A program made the position numbers and the translations under genes. From assembly GCA_965207565.1 (NCBI GenBank), contig CBDBMQ010000001.1, positions 124,001 to 188,000 on the forward strand: DNA of 64,000 nt. Direction: 5' to 3'. This document shows, in pieces, positions 18,712-30,247 of this stretch. How positions within the stretch are numbered: position 1 is the first letter of the stretch; the number at the start of each line of letters is the position of its first letter. The stretch comes from Bin80 sp965207565 (GTDB lineage Bacteria; Bacteroidota; Rhodothermia; Rhodothermales; Bin80). Under the pieces are notes generated by a model. The model worked only from the letters and a program-made list of their open reading frames with translations, was not told the origin of the DNA and ran no database searches.

Positions 18712-20112
18712 ATGCATTCGAATACGCAAATCGTTGTCATCCTTCTTCTTGGCCTGTGTTTTCTGGGCAGTGCGGGAGAAAAATCAGTTAGAGAGAATCG
18801 GAGCGAGCCAGCAAAACCTAATATTGTCTTCATCTACATTGATGACCTAGGGTGGGGGGATGTTGGATTCAACGGCAGTACCTACTACGAAACACCAAAC
18901 ATAGACCGCCTTGCAAGTCAAGGGATCATTTTTTCGCAAGCCTACGCAAATGCCCCCAACTGTGCCCCAAGTAGAGCCTCAGTGATGACCGGACAGTACA
19001 CACCACGGCATAAGATTTACACGGTGGGGACTTCCAAGCGGGGTCAAGAAGAGAACCGCCATCTGATTCCGGTTCCGAACACGGAAAATCTGCCGCTCCA
19101 TTATACGACGCTGGCGGAGGCGCTGGGCGATGCAGGATATACTACCGGCCACTTCGGAAAATGGCATCTGGGAGACACGGGGTTTCATCCTGAAAACCAA
19201 GGTTTTGACGTGAATGTTGGCGGATATAAAAGTGGCTCACCACGCGGAGGGTACTTTCCGCCCTATAATAATCCAAAACTTGTCGATGGCCCTGACGGTG
19301 AATACCTGACGGATCGCCTCACAAACGAAGCCATCACATTTATTAAACAGAACAAAGAGGAGCCGTTTTTCCTGTATCTGTCTCACTACGCAGTCCATAC
19401 TCCAATACAGGCACAGGCAGATATCAAAGCAAAGTATGAGCGCAAGGCACCTGATGGAGGTCAAAAGAATCCTACATATGCTGCTATGATTGAGAGTGCT
19501 GATCGTAGTGTGGGAAGCGTATTAGAGCGGATTGCAGCATTGGAGTTGACAGACAATACATTGGTTATTTTCTATTCTGATAATGGTGGAGCCGTCCAGT
19601 CCACATCCAATCAGCCGCTCAGAGGCTACAAGGGAATGTTGTACGAGGGCGGTATTCGCGTCCCGTTGGCTGTAAAATGGCCGGCGAGAATCACACCCGG
19701 CCGGTTGGATAGCACTCCTGTAATTGGCATTGATTTTTACCCTACCCTCTTGGAGATCGCCGGTGCTGAGCCCCCGGCGCACAACATGGACGGAGTAAGT
19801 CTAGTCCCGATTTTTACCGGGAGTAGCGGTTTGGCAGCGAGGAGCCTCTACTGGCATTTTCCGGCATACCTTGAGGCATCAAGGGGAATACCTGGACCGT
19901 GGCGTACGACACCGGCTGGGGTGATACGCAGTGGAGATTACAAGCTGATCGAATTCTTCGAGAATGATGTGCTGGAGCTCTACAACCTGCGCGAAGATCC
20001 GGGGGAGTCCACCAATCTGACTGACCAACTACCGGAAAAGGCAGAACTGCTACATGAGAGCCTCAGGGACTGGCGCGAAAAAGTCGGAGCCGATATGCCA
20101 ACTCCAAAGTAG
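18712..20112 (+). CDS. Type I sulfatase (arylsulfatase A-like), exported
   Basis: Formylglycine sulfatase of 466 residues, predicted to hydrolyse sulfate esters on glycans outside the cytoplasm. A signal peptide (IVVILLLGLCFLGSAG) precedes the core. The metal-binding start PNIVFIYIDDLGWGDVG is present, and the modification site CAPSRASVMTGQY has Cys about 84 in C-x-P-x-R context, the form matured by an FGE-type enzyme. Further conserved blocks are TGHFGKWHLGD, FYSDNGGA and RGYKGMLYEGGIRVP. The product fits with the sialate esterase and sialidase elsewhere in the window in degrading sulfated, sialylated glycans. No FGE-type activating gene is visible here. Confidence 0.93.
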   Translation: MHSNTQIVVILLLGLCFLGSAGEKSVRENRSEPAKPNIVFIYIDDLGWGDVGFNGSTYYETPNIDRLASQGIIFSQAYANAPNCAPSRASVMTGQYTPRHKIYTVGTSKRGQEENRHLIPVPNTENLPLHYTTLAEALGDAGYTTGHFGKWHLGDTGFHPENQGFDVNVGGYKSGSPRGGYFPPYNNPKLVDGPDGEYLTDRLTNEAITFIKQNKEEPFFLYLSHYAVHTPIQAQADIKAKYERKAPDGGQKNPTYAAMIESADRSVGSVLERIAALELTDNTLVIFYSDNGGAVQSTSNQPLRGYKGMLYEGGIRVPLAVKWPARITPGRLDSTPVIGIDFYPTLLEIAGAEPPAHNMDGVSLVPIFTGSSGLAARSLYWHFPAYLEASRGIPGPWRTTPAGVIRSGDYKLIEFFENDVLELYNLREDPGESTNLTDQLPEKAELLHESLRDWREKVGADMPTPK

Positions 20113-20198
20113 TTACCGGGCTGAATCGTGAAAATGCAAATGCTAATCAGTTCTCTGGACTTCGCTCATTGAGGTTGGTTAAACGCTTGTGGTCATTC

Positions 20199-20466
20199 TT
20201 GATTTTCTCGTTAGGAGTAACTGTTACCGGCCAAGAGTATTATCCTCGCATTAAAACAAGATGGATGGAATCAAGAACAAAGGAGGGGAGCTACGATTGG
20301 CTTTACAAAGATGAGGGAGGACCTATCTGGCAATGATCGCATTGTTGTCCATTACCACCCGAAGAAAATCTATGGTCCTAAACTGCTAAAGAAATTGCTC
20401 TCGGATACAGGATGGGATGAATCCGATTTAGTCCGTTTGAAATTGATAAAAAAGAGCAAATCTTAG
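20199..20466 (+). pseudogene. hicA: HicA-type mRNA interferase toxin, frameshifted
   Basis: A short HicA-like gene found by joining two frames. The first frame ends in VTVTGQE. After one extra T near 20236 the second gives IILALKQDGWNQEQRRGAT, then RIVVHYHPKKIYGPKLL and WDESDLVRLKLIKK. HicA proteins (double-stranded RNA-binding-like fold, translation-blocking ribonucleases) have this VTGKE...LKxxGW layout followed by a V-H-x-H-x-K strand; the family's active-site His lies in that region. No ATG is visible; TTG 20199 is the nearest start. No matching antitoxin gene is found next to it. Confidence 0.6.
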
Positions 20467-20525
20467 CGTGGTACTTTCGTATATAATTCTCTAAATTTTC
20501 ATCGTTGAACATCTCCCCTGATCTA

Positions 20526-23500
20526 TCACGGCTCGTCCGATTCGACGTACTGCCACTGCCTCCAACCCTTGAGTGCGGGAAAATACAGACCTAAGAAAAT
20601 CGGCCGCCCATCTGTAGCCCGCATCGCGCGTGCATATGCCTCCATTTTGGAGCGATACCTCTCCTGCTCATTGTCTAAAAACCGGTCTACATCGCTTCCA
20701 GCATGCGTGCTCGTCTTGTAATCGACGATCCAGCGCCTGCCATCTTCCACGAAAGTTCGATCCAGAATAAAACGGCGAACCCCCACTCCCGTGGCAGCAG
20801 TGAGTGCATATTCCCGCTCATCATGCTCGTGTCGTGACAGAATCCAGCGCCCCCGACCATCCCCTACCGTATTGGCCAACGCCTGCTTCACCTGCACCAA
20901 CGCTTTTTCTAGATTCTCTCCCTCCAAACCCTCGTGATAAAGAGCATTGCGTAAAATATTCTCTCTTAAATCTACCCTGCCCGGAAACCACATCTCCTGT
21001 AACATCCGGTGAACCACAATCCCGACTCGTCGCTGCAAATCACCCACCCACTCGAAGACCACCTCACGATCTTCCTTCTCATCCTCAAACCGCTCCCGTT
21101 TCGCTTTCCATGTCAACTCCTCAGGCGGATCCATTGGCTCCCAGTTCGCGGACAAACGAAGTAAAGGGACACCGGCATCCCCCTGCCCAGTGACATCTTT
21201 CGCATCCTCTCCCCCCCAATGATCCTTCCATGCTTTTGAGAATTCCGGCTCTGCCACTTTCCATATTTTGGACAGAAGCACACGCGGATTCGGCGGTTTC
21301 ACGTCACCCTCTCCCGCTCCTTGTTTGATATGCCCGATGAGATGCAGATCTTTTCGGGCTCGCGTGGCCGCCACATACAGAAGACGTGTATTCTCATGGG
21401 CCCGCCTCTTTCGCTCAATGGTTTGCAAGTATCCATAGGTGGCATCCTTTTTGCCCCCTGTCTCCTGAATCGGTGCCAATAATAAATGGGGCTGATTGCC
21501 ATCGTTGTATTCCCGCCACATGAGCAGGCGTGAATCGTCTGCCCTGGTTTCATATCCCAGACCCGGTAATATGACCGTATCAAACTCCAGCCCCTTGGCC
21601 TTGTGAGTGGTTAGCAGTTGCAACTCCCCTTTTGCCTCTACATCCGAGGGGGCAAACAGACGTTCAACATCTTGCATGAATTTTTTCTCGTCCCGCAAGT
21701 CTATACCGTCTACCGACTCCTCCAGAAGATTCAAATAGGCCATCGCATCTTCCAAGTCTGTTGGTGCCTCAAGGCACGCAGGCCCGCTCAGGGCCAACCA
21801 TACACCTTCAATCCAGCGCCGCACAGGAAGCCGGCCTCTTAGCGCACATGCATCGTTAAGAATCGGAAAAACACGTTCCAGGCGCCGCCTGCCATCCGAT
21901 GACAGCCGCTCTTGACCCGCAGAAATAAGATCCAGAATCGCTGTATCAAAATCATCGCCAACCAGCTTCTGTAGATCCGCCAGTGTCAAGCCACACCATG
22001 GCGCTCGAAGTATAGAAAACCAAGCAACGCGATTGCCCGGATGAAGCATCGCCTGGGTCAATGCCATTAAATCACGAACCACCGGGCGCTCACCAAGCGG
22101 ATCAATCTCGACCGATCGAAACGCAATCCCGCGCCTGTGAAGCAGCGCAATGATGTGCAACAAATGCCTGCGTGCCTGAACAAGTACGGCAATGCTCGCA
22201 TCCGGCTGTCGTGATCGGGTTTCCTCAATAATCTCGACAACCTTTTCGGCCTGAATCTCCAAATCATTGCGAAAAAATGGATGGATCCGGATTGTACTCC
22301 CATCCATGTCGGTCCTGTATGCCGTAGAAGGGCTATATGATACGCCACCAGTCACCGTGTCCTCGATTTGTGGGAAGGCCTCACCCAAGGCCTCATTGAC
22401 CCAACTTACAATCTCCGTGCTGGAGCGAAAATTCGTCTCCAATACGAGAGATTGGGGGCGAACAGGCCCCAGTCCACTCGTTCGAGCACGAGAGAACAGG
22501 CTCACCTCTGCCTCCCGAAAACCATAAATGGACTGCATCGGATCACCAACCAAAAACAGCGTTCTGTCATCGCCTGTCCAGTCATGGACAAGTCTCTCAA
22601 ACAGTTCGTACTGGCTCTGGGACGTATCCTGAAACTCGTCAATCAAAAGATGCCGAACTGCAACATCTGGAATGCCTTCCTGTGAACCCGACGATACATG
22701 CGCCTTCATTGCTTCCTGGGCTGCCAGCGCAATCTCCGTAAAGTCAACACACCCATCCTCCTGAAAGACACTGCGAAGCTGAGTCACTGCCGCCGGCAAG
22801 AGATGCATCAGCGCTGCCAAAACCTCCCATTGCCTCTCTTCATATGCCACCGGTGGTAACTGTCGCAGTTCATGGAGCTGCGTGATGGTATCCTCTTCAA
22901 GATGGATCCCCTGGATGCGTTCCCTTGCATCCTGCTCTTTGGGTGGAAAGCCCTCATTCACGGTGTATCTCTTGCGACGCCCACCACTACTGGTCAAAAG
23001 TAACTCTGCAATCCCAAGCCAGCAGCCGAGCGCCTCAGCGGAAGCATCCGGGAGCCCTTGAAGCTCCAGACAAGCACCAATCCCACTTTCTTTGCCCTTA
23101 TCCCGTAAATTTTTGGCTGCAAAACGGGCCAACTCAGCCACTTCCTCCGCGTGACCCTCTGGAAATTCCGCCACCATACGACCCAGCTCACGCTCAACGA
23201 TATGAGATAACGCTGACTCCAGTGCCTGCCGTGTCGTCGCAAGCTCTTTCCCTCTTCCATCCACATGACGCATCCACTGATCCCGACTGTCCAGCATTGC
23301 ACCCAGTAGCCCCTCCACCTTGCCCATATGGTTGTCAAGGTGTTCCAAAAGAACAACAATCGCCTCCAGTACATTCGCTGGTGCCCGATCATCAAATAAC
23401 AACTCCAGCGTACGACGCGCAGCCTTTTGATGCAGATGACGTGCATCCTCTTCCGGCTTTAGCAGTGCTCCCATGCGGGAGACCCAAGGCATCCTGCGAA

Positions 23501-23879
23501 CCAGTAGAGAGGAAAGTGAATCAATGGTCTGGACACGTAGACGCAATGGATTCTCGATAAGATGCCACTTCCGCTCGTCGTTGTGTGCAAGTGCCTGTCG
23601 GGCTAGATCCCACGTATGCCTCTCGTGCGGGGCTGTTGGCGGTGTATCTGTAGCTCTCTGGAGCGCACGGATAATGCGGTGTCGCATTTCGGCAGCCGCC
23701 TTGCGCGTAAAAGTGATGGCAATGATCGCCTCGGGATACTCTACTCGGGCCAACAGAACCAGATACCGCTGGATCAAGAGTTCCGTCTTGCCGGAGCCGG
23801 CAGGTGCCTGCACAATGAACGAGGCATGCGGATCCAGTGCTTGGAGGCGCTGTGCGTGATCTGGAACCAGATTACTCAT
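20526..23879 (-). CDS. UvrD-family helicase-nuclease (AddA / exonuclease V beta-like)
   Basis: ATP-dependent helicase and nuclease subunit acting at double-strand DNA ends. It has 1117 residues and an unbroken frame. Motifs in order: Walker A in APAGSGKTELLIQRY (about residue 25), motif Ia ITFTRKAAAEM, motif II LLIDEFQDTSQSQ, motif III GDPMQSIYGFREAE, LETNFRSS, motif V TTHKAKGLEFDTVILPG and motif VI LLYVAATRARKDL. The C-terminal PD-(D/E)XK nuclease has RWIVDYKTST. Its ATG overlaps the end of the AddB-like gene by 8 bp, so the two are translationally coupled, as expected for a two-subunit helicase-nuclease. Named by similarity only, because this lineage also matches the UvrD-partner genes found beside TIGR03623 proteins. 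Confidence 0.92.
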   Translation of the reverse strand: MSNLVPDHAQRLQALDPHASFIVQAPAGSGKTELLIQRYLVLLARVEYPEAIIAITFTRKAAAEMRHRIIRALQRATDTPPTAPHERHTWDLARQALAHNDERKWHLIENPLRLRVQTIDSLSSLLVRRMPWVSRMGALLKPEEDARHLHQKAARRTLELLFDDRAPANVLEAIVVLLEHLDNHMGKVEGLLGAMLDSRDQWMRHVDGRGKELATTRQALESALSHIVERELGRMVAEFPEGHAEEVAELARFAAKNLRDKGKESGIGACLELQGLPDASAEALGCWLGIAELLLTSSGGRRKRYTVNEGFPPKEQDARERIQGIHLEEDTITQLHELRQLPPVAYEERQWEVLAALMHLLPAAVTQLRSVFQEDGCVDFTEIALAAQEAMKAHVSSGSQEGIPDVAVRHLLIDEFQDTSQSQYELFERLVHDWTGDDRTLFLVGDPMQSIYGFREAEVSLFSRARTSGLGPVRPQSLVLETNFRSSTEIVSWVNEALGEAFPQIEDTVTGGVSYSPSTAYRTDMDGSTIRIHPFFRNDLEIQAEKVVEIIEETRSRQPDASIAVLVQARRHLLHIIALLHRRGIAFRSVEIDPLGERPVVRDLMALTQAMLHPGNRVAWFSILRAPWCGLTLADLQKLVGDDFDTAILDLISAGQERLSSDGRRRLERVFPILNDACALRGRLPVRRWIEGVWLALSGPACLEAPTDLEDAMAYLNLLEESVDGIDLRDEKKFMQDVERLFAPSDVEAKGELQLLTTHKAKGLEFDTVILPGLGYETRADDSRLLMWREYNDGNQPHLLLAPIQETGGKKDATYGYLQTIERKRRAHENTRLLYVAATRARKDLHLIGHIKQGAGEGDVKPPNPRVLLSKIWKVAEPEFSKAWKDHWGGEDAKDVTGQGDAGVPLLRLSANWEPMDPPEELTWKAKRERFEDEKEDREVVFEWVGDLQRRVGIVVHRMLQEMWFPGRVDLRENILRNALYHEGLEGENLEKALVQVKQALANTVGDGRGRWILSRHEHDEREYALTAATGVGVRRFILDRTFVEDGRRWIVDYKTSTHAGSDVDRFLDNEQERYRSKMEAYARAMRATDGRPIFLGLYFPALKGWRQWQYVESDEP

Positions 23880-26638
23880 CCTGCTGCGATGATTTTACGG
23901 GGGGACTCCCGACCCGGCAGAACGTAGTCAGGTTGCAATACCTGCAGGTCTGTCCCGGTATCTTGGGGGCAACCATCGCGTGTCCGGCCTTGTAATCCTG
24001 CCCCAAGGCGTTGAGGGTTTCTCTCCAGCGTCCGATGAGTTCCGGCAACGGAACCTTGCTGACTCTAACCCCCCTATTCCCGATGTCCTGATTTGCAATT
24101 CCCTTAAAATTCACGCTGCCCATCCTTAGACTGCCAAAGGAAATCCCGGCGATGGGCGAATCTGCCGCGACTGCATAGATGGGTAACTGCGGATCATCGG
24201 GACGCTCCCCTTTCCAGAGGGAGACTTTGCAGTCCCCCGTCTTGTAGTCAAGGATCAATCTTTCTCCACTTTCGAGTAGATCAACGCGGTCTTCCTGGAT
24301 ACGTATATCAATTCCGCCCACCGTTGCATCCTGCCCCGCTTCGCTTTCATTTTCGTCCGCATCTGCACTCGTGCTATGTAGATCTATTCCGCCTACCGTT
24401 ACATCCTGCCGCTTTTCCTGCTCGAGAACCGTAAAGGAGTTCCGTGCTCGCTCAAGCGCCAACCACTCCCCAATGATCCGCTCTAATCGAGCCTGTTCGA
24501 CACGTAGGAATCGCTTATTTCGAAGTGCTCGCCGAAAGGATGTCAGCCCGGTCAAGGCTCTTCGCGCACGACCCGCTGCACAAGATCTGCTTCTTCCTGC
24601 TCTGACAAGGCTTGCAGCGCCGTCTGCGTCTTCAGCCCTCGCCAAAGTATATCCAGGATGCGATGCATGAGTCGACCACGGTCCCCGGGCATCCAACCCC
24701 GGCTGAGCGATACCGGGCACGGTTGCCCCAAGGCGCAATTCCGCAAATGCTCGAAACGGACAGGCCGCCTGCAACTTGAACAGATTCGTCCCTCCCTTGA
24801 CTTTCGCTTTGGTGAAAGGGAGTCCTTGATGATCCTCAATGATTTCCATCTTCGAAGAGCATTGAATCCGCTCTCCAAGACTTTGAATGGTATCAATGCC
24901 CAGGTCTTTCTCCGACACCTCAGGCAATCCCGCAAACAGTGGACTGGACCCTTCGATCCGCATCCCCCTCGCGCCTGGGATGACTAACCACGACCATCGG
25001 AGCACTCTTCAGTAACCGATCCGAAAGAGTTTGGGCATGCTGCAACATCCCTTCCGAGGTGGAGCGCCATAATCCTTTCCGACGCTGCAGCCTTATGGGC
25101 ACAAACGGGGCCGGTTCACAGGGGGGCGGCCAGGCATCATCATGCATTCCAATCATCCAGAGATAATCAAATGATATACCTGTCGCTTCCAAGACCCCCA
25201 AAATCTGCACCGGGGCAGGTTCCGTTTCGGGCTGAAAAAGCTTACTGGAAGCCATGCGACGAAGAATAGTGACGGCCCTTTGACGCGTGATGCTCCCGCA
25301 CACACCATCCAGCTCCACCAGCGCGGACATCAACTCGTCCCACACCATGTAGGTCTGATACTCCGTACTGACCGGATTCCAGTATCCGGGCCAGCCGATA
25401 CTCTGTGATTTTATGGAGTTACTCTCGTCATCGTTCTGGACTTTTGACTTCCCCGACTGCAATAATCGCGAGAGGGACTCCGCCCATTCACTGGGCTTCT
25501 TCCTGCCTCGAAGATCTGCATACTGCGCTTGCCATGCATCAAAAAGTGAGGCAAGCATCGGGCAATCGTATAACGTATTCTCCTTTCTCGCCAGATAAAC
25601 AAGGTCCTTCAAGGTAACGTACTGCTCTCCGCGATTGCGCAGTGCCACATCAAGAAGAGCACGTGAGGTGCGCTCCTCATTGAATCCTGGCAGAAAGGGG
25701 GACAAAAGGAGGCGGCTGGCCTCCTCTATGGGATCTCCAGCGGATCTATTGAAAGAATCTGCAGTGCCGACTGGATGATTGGTAGTCACCAGCCGGAAGG
25801 CCCAGAGAAATGTTGAAGATCCGCGTTGGATCTTTCTCTGGATGAAGCCAGGCCTGCGGATGGAATACCTCGGAAAATATACGCTCAACATGACTGCGCA
25901 GATTGGCAATGCCCGGCACGATGATCCCGATACGAAAAGACCGACGCGCCGCTTCCGGGTCGCTTTCCAAAATGCGGCGTGCCCATTCAGCCGCAACACG
26001 AATCTCTCGGGAAGTATCGGAAACACCTAAGCGAACACTCTTTTCTGCATGGTTGGGCACAGGCGTTTCCTGGATCCGCGTCCCCCGTTTTTGAAGTGCC
26101 TCAAAGAACTGCTTATGCGCTGGCATCATCTCCAGAAACCCACAGAGTTCCACCTCTTGAGGGATTTCAATTTGCCCCTCGTTCACGAGACGGGCCACAT
26201 GTTGGGAGAGCTCGGCAGCCGAGAACCATCCACCCCGATCGCACCGGACACGAAATTCCAAGGCCCACTTCTGGAATGCACGCGAATCTTCAGAGGTACT
26301 CCATTCTGCTCCCTCCAATGGCAGACACCAATCACAGAGCAACTTCCAGGAAATGCCAGCCAACTCCGCCGTCGCAGAGACATCAAGCGGCAAATGCTTG
26401 GCGTGCGAACGCAGAATATCCTCCCAGATTATCTGCTCCTCTGCAGGGCGAAGGGGGCGAAGAAGGGGTCGGATCCGATTGTGAATACATCCCCTCTTCC
26501 CACAGCTCGGACAACCATTGCATTCAGCGTCCTCACGGGGGCGGTTGGCCAAGTGTGGCGACCCATCTCCTGCTGCTGCCAATCATATTCCTCATGGCGC
26601 GCACGAGCCAGTCGTTCCGTTGCCGCGATGATCGTCAT
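23872..26638 (-). pseudogene. AddB-like PD-(D/E)XK repair nuclease (TIGR03623 type), several frameshifts
   Basis: Partner subunit of the downstream helicase. The start at 26638 reads MTIIAATERLARARHEEYDW, but the frame changes near 26520, near 25800, near 24960 and, as a compensating pair, between about 24700 and 24560. Joined pieces give IRVAAEWARRILESDPEAA with GIIVPGIANLRSHVERIF, then PFLPGFNEERTSRALLDVA, GYWNPVSTEYQTYMVWDEL and LWMIGMHDDAWPPP. The nuclease motif is in RLILDYKTGD. Four cysteines form the AddB-type iron-sulfur pattern (ACPFRAFAELRLG near 24740, then CRYCNLTTFC near the C-terminus). Catalytic and cluster residues all remain, so this is either very young decay or a poor consensus. 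It lies 100 bp downstream of hemL. Confidence 0.8.
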
Positions 26639-26737
26639 GACAGGATTAGAAAATTGTAGTTATGGGAGACCGATCAACTTGTTCGCGGGATTTCGCAAAT
26701 CTCTTCGCAGATCCTGCAGCTTAAAAATACCACCCGG

Positions 26738-28029
26738 TCAATCATTCAAGGAAGTCTCCAGTGCCTGCTCGAATGCGCTCAGCGTATGCGCAATCGCTTC
26801 TGAATCATGGGCGGTTGACAGGAACCAGGCCTCATATTGGGACGGAGCAACATGTACACCGCAAGGGAGCAGCGCTCGAAATACCCCCGCAAACAACTCC
26901 GCATTGGATGCAGAGGCGGTTTCCCAATCCGTCACAGGCATCTCTGTAAAGAAACAGCTAAACATGGTCCCGATCCCATTGATCTGCATTGGAACAGATT
27001 TACGGGCAGCAATTGCGGCCAAGCCCTCCCTCAGGGATGCAGCTTGCGAGATGCCCGCTCCCATGCGTCCCCACGCAGTCCTGCTTCCAGTGTCGCCAAG
27101 CCGGCCTGCACGGCAACGGGTTGCCAGAAAGTGTGCCCGCCTGATAGACCGGCCCCTCGGGAGCAACCTGCGCCATGATATCCGCTCTACCTCCGTAAGC
27201 CCCAATTGGAAGTCCGCCACCGACCACCTTACCAAGCGTTGTTAAATCCGGCATTACCCCGTACAACGATTGTGCGCCGCCGGGATGGACCCGGAACCCT
27301 GTCATCACCTCGTCAAAGATCAAAAGTGTTCCATGAGCATGTGTGACCGCGCGTAAGCCTTCCAGGTAGCCGTCCGCGGGGGGAATCACTCCCATGTTCC
27401 CGGCGACCGGCTCCACGATCATGGCTGCAACCTCCCCGCATGCTGGTCCAGTGCCTGCTCAACTGCAGAGAGATCATTAAACGGAACCACGAGGGTATGC
27501 TCTGCGGTGCTCCTTGGGATTCCCGGACAATTTGGCAGCCCCAATGTAGCCACTCCACTGCCTGCCTCCACCAGCAAGTAATCTGCATGGCCATGATAGT
27601 TGCCCACGCACTTGATAATCTTCCTCCGTCGGGAATGCCCGTGCCAAACGAAGTGCACTCATTACCGCTTCCGTGCCAGAATTAACCAGACGTAAACGCT
27701 CAATCATGGGCATGAACGACTGTATTTTGTTCACGAGCCTTGATTCATCCTCGGTACATGCCCCAAAGCTGGGTCCCCTTTGCAGCGGCGGCACTGATCG
27801 CTGCAACTACCTCCTCATGCGCATGCCCGACAAGTAGCGGTCCATAAGACAACACATAATCGACATACCGATTGCCATCTACATCCTGAACCCATGCACC
27901 TGAGCCCCGCTCCATAAAAACTGGCGAGCCGCCAACTGCTTTATAAGCGCGGACTGGTGAACTGACACCACCAGGCATACAGGCCTTGGCAGCTGTGAAG
28001 AGTGCATCGGAGCGTGTGCGGGTATACAT
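26738..28029 (-). pseudogene. hemL: Glutamate-1-semialdehyde 2,1-aminomutase, at least four frameshifts
   Basis: PLP enzyme of the C5 route that converts glutamate-1-semialdehyde to 5-aminolevulinate for tetrapyrrole synthesis. The N-terminus from 28029 is strong (MPGGVSSPVRAYKAVGG, DVDGNRYVDYVLSYGPLLV). Frame changes occur near 27755, 27615, 27425 and 27100. Joined pieces keep RLVNSGTEAVMSALRLAR, GNYHGHADYLLVEAGSG, IVEPVAGNMGVIPPADG, LLIFDEVMTGFRV and the PLP-lysine block LTTLGKVVGGGLPIGAYGG, ending at 26738. Stitched length is about 430 residues, the normal size. The gene is normally needed unless another copy or the Shemin route exists, which makes the damage suspicious. It is first in the hemL-addB-addA strand block. 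Confidence 0.85.
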
Positions 28030-28305
28030 GGTTAAGCCTTTAGGATCGGATCATGATCATTGTACTCACTCAAAGAGCAATCCATTCCCGGGAAAAATGC
28101 AGGCCTCGTGGAATCCCAGAGTACGCCCTCCCTTACAGCGGAATGACCGAAAGAACCCTTCTGTCACGCATGTGGAGCTGATAAATGAGCTTTCCAAGTA
28201 TTTGAGCGTTATTTTGACAAGTTAGTATCATGTTTTGCCGCTCATGTGAAGGCTACCCAAGCATTGCGGAGCCTTACGTTCATCGAATCATCTTTTTATC
28301 ATTCC

Positions 28306-30220
28306 ATGCGAATTTTCTATGTATGTCTTCTCGCCTGCCTGATTGGTGGCAGCAGCGAAGCTTTATCCCAACCGTTAACCGTTAACAAACTCTTCCGCAG
28401 CGGAGCAGTGCTTCAGCGTGATGCTTCCGTTCCCGTCTGGGGGACCGCAACCTCCGGTGCGATGGTCACGATCTCTCTGGACCAAGATGAACAATCTGTA
28501 CGCGCGGATAGCGATGGCAGCTGGCTTGCAACCCTTGAACCCCGCCCTGCTGGCGGACCGCACCGACTGATAGTTGCAACCGACACAGATACTCTGGTTG
28601 CCGCAAACATCATGTACGGGGATGTCTGGATCGCGTCTGGGCAATCCAATATGGAGTGGTCCGTGGCCAACTCTGCGGATGCCGAACAGGAAATTTCATC
28701 AGCTGATGATCCTCTGCTCCGCCATTACAAAGTCCCTCGCACTTGGTCCTATACCCCTGAAGATACGCTCGCCGGTGGGCAGTGGCACTCTGCCAACCCG
28801 GAGCATGTAGGAGCTTTCACGGCCGTCGGATACTCATTTGCCCGGAGCTTCGCGCATCCGCCGACATCCCGATTGGAATTTTGAATACGTCTTGGGGTGG
28901 CAGCCGCATCGAAGCCTGGATGGATCCTCCCGCCACTTGGGAATGGATGACGCACAAATCGCACGGCTTTGGGAAGCCCCGAAGGCCCGTGCAGACAGCC
29001 TCGCACGGATCTTTACCGAAGAGCACGGCGCTTCTGCGGATACGGATTCCGGCTTTGAAGCAGATGTGCCCCTCTGGGCAGACCCAAATCTTGACGACAC
29101 AGAATGGATGGAGATCCCGGCTCCCGGAGCCTGGGAAGCAGGGGGGCTCGAAGGATTAAACGGCATTGCCTGGTATCGTACTAGCTTTGAACTCGATACC
29201 GTGCCCACAGAAGCGGTATTGCACCTCGGCACCGTTGATGATCGGGACATGACCTGGATCAACGGCCACCTGGTCGGAGAAACAGACCGGTACCTGCTTG
29301 AACGGGAATATCCGATTGGTGAAGGCATTCTGCAGCCCGGCACCAACCAGTTAACTATCCGCGTACACGACACCGGAGGTAACGGAGGATTGATAGCTGG
29401 CGATTCCAGACTCGTCCTCCAATGGCCGGAAGGGGAAGTGGATCTGGCGGGAACATGGAAAATTCGCGTGGGACAGTTCCTGATCAACCCCGGAGGGAAT
29501 CCCAACCAGCAGCCAACATTGCTCTACAATGCGATGATTTATCCGATCCTGGACTTTCCGATCACAGGGTTTATCTGGTATCAGGGGGAATCCAACGCCG
29601 GTGATCCCGCAACTGCCACCGCCTATGCAGCGCAGTTCCAGTCCATGATCACCCGGTGGCGTACGTTATGGGAACACGAAGATGCGCCGTTCCTGTTCGT
29701 GTCTCTGGCCAGCTTTCTAGCAGCGCAGGACGAACCCGGGGAAAGCAACTGGGCAATCCTGCGCGAATCTCAGTCTGCGGCAATGGAGTTGCCGAATGTC
29801 GGTCAGGCCATCACGCTTGACATTGGTGACGCAGACGATATTCATCCAAGAAATAAACAGGATGTGGGATACCGCCTCGCACTCTGGGCAAGGAGCCTCG
29901 TTTACGGGGACCAAGTGGTGCACTCCGGGCCCATTTACCGTGAACATACCATCGAAAATGGGAAGGTTTCCCTCTGGTTTGATCATGTTGGGGGTGGACT
30001 TGCCGCGCAGGGCGGCCCCCTCGGAGGATTTGCCATTGCTGGAGCGGAAGGAGAATACGTATGGGCGGATGCCCAAATCCAAGGGGACTCCGTAGTGGTG
30101 TCTCACCCGGATGTTCCGAATCCAACCTCGATTCGGTATGCTTGGGCGTACAATCCGACTACAGCAAACCTGATCAATGCTGAAGGATTACCTGCCGCTC
30201 CATTCCGAATCGAGCACTAG
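28306..30220 (+). pseudogene. Sialate O-acetylesterase (SGNH), two frameshifts
   Basis: Exported esterase predicted to remove O-acetyl groups from sialic acids. ATG 28306 opens a signal peptide (MRIFYVCLLACLIGGSSEA). The first frame has the N-terminal strand set (LFRSGAVLQRDASVPVWG) and the catalytic serine block IASGQSNMEWSV. The chain then moves frame near 28845 (IPIGILNTSWGGSRIEAW) and near 28950 into the long third frame. That frame carries a galactose-binding-like insert, FIWYQGESNAGD and the catalytic Asp/His block IGDADDIHPRNKQDVGYRLAL. Joined length is about 637 residues, normal for the family. Together with the sialidase at 51.7 kb it suggests use of acetylated sialoglycans. Only 27 bp separate it from the TamB-like gene. 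Confidence 0.82.
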
Positions 30221-30247
30221 CCTCTTTCACCAAAGCAACCCTTATCC

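Noticed and set aside
28214..28219. TTGACA as a sigma-70 -35 box before the sialate esterase
   Set aside because: No matching -10 element at the usual spacing, and promoters of this group commonly differ from the E. coli form.
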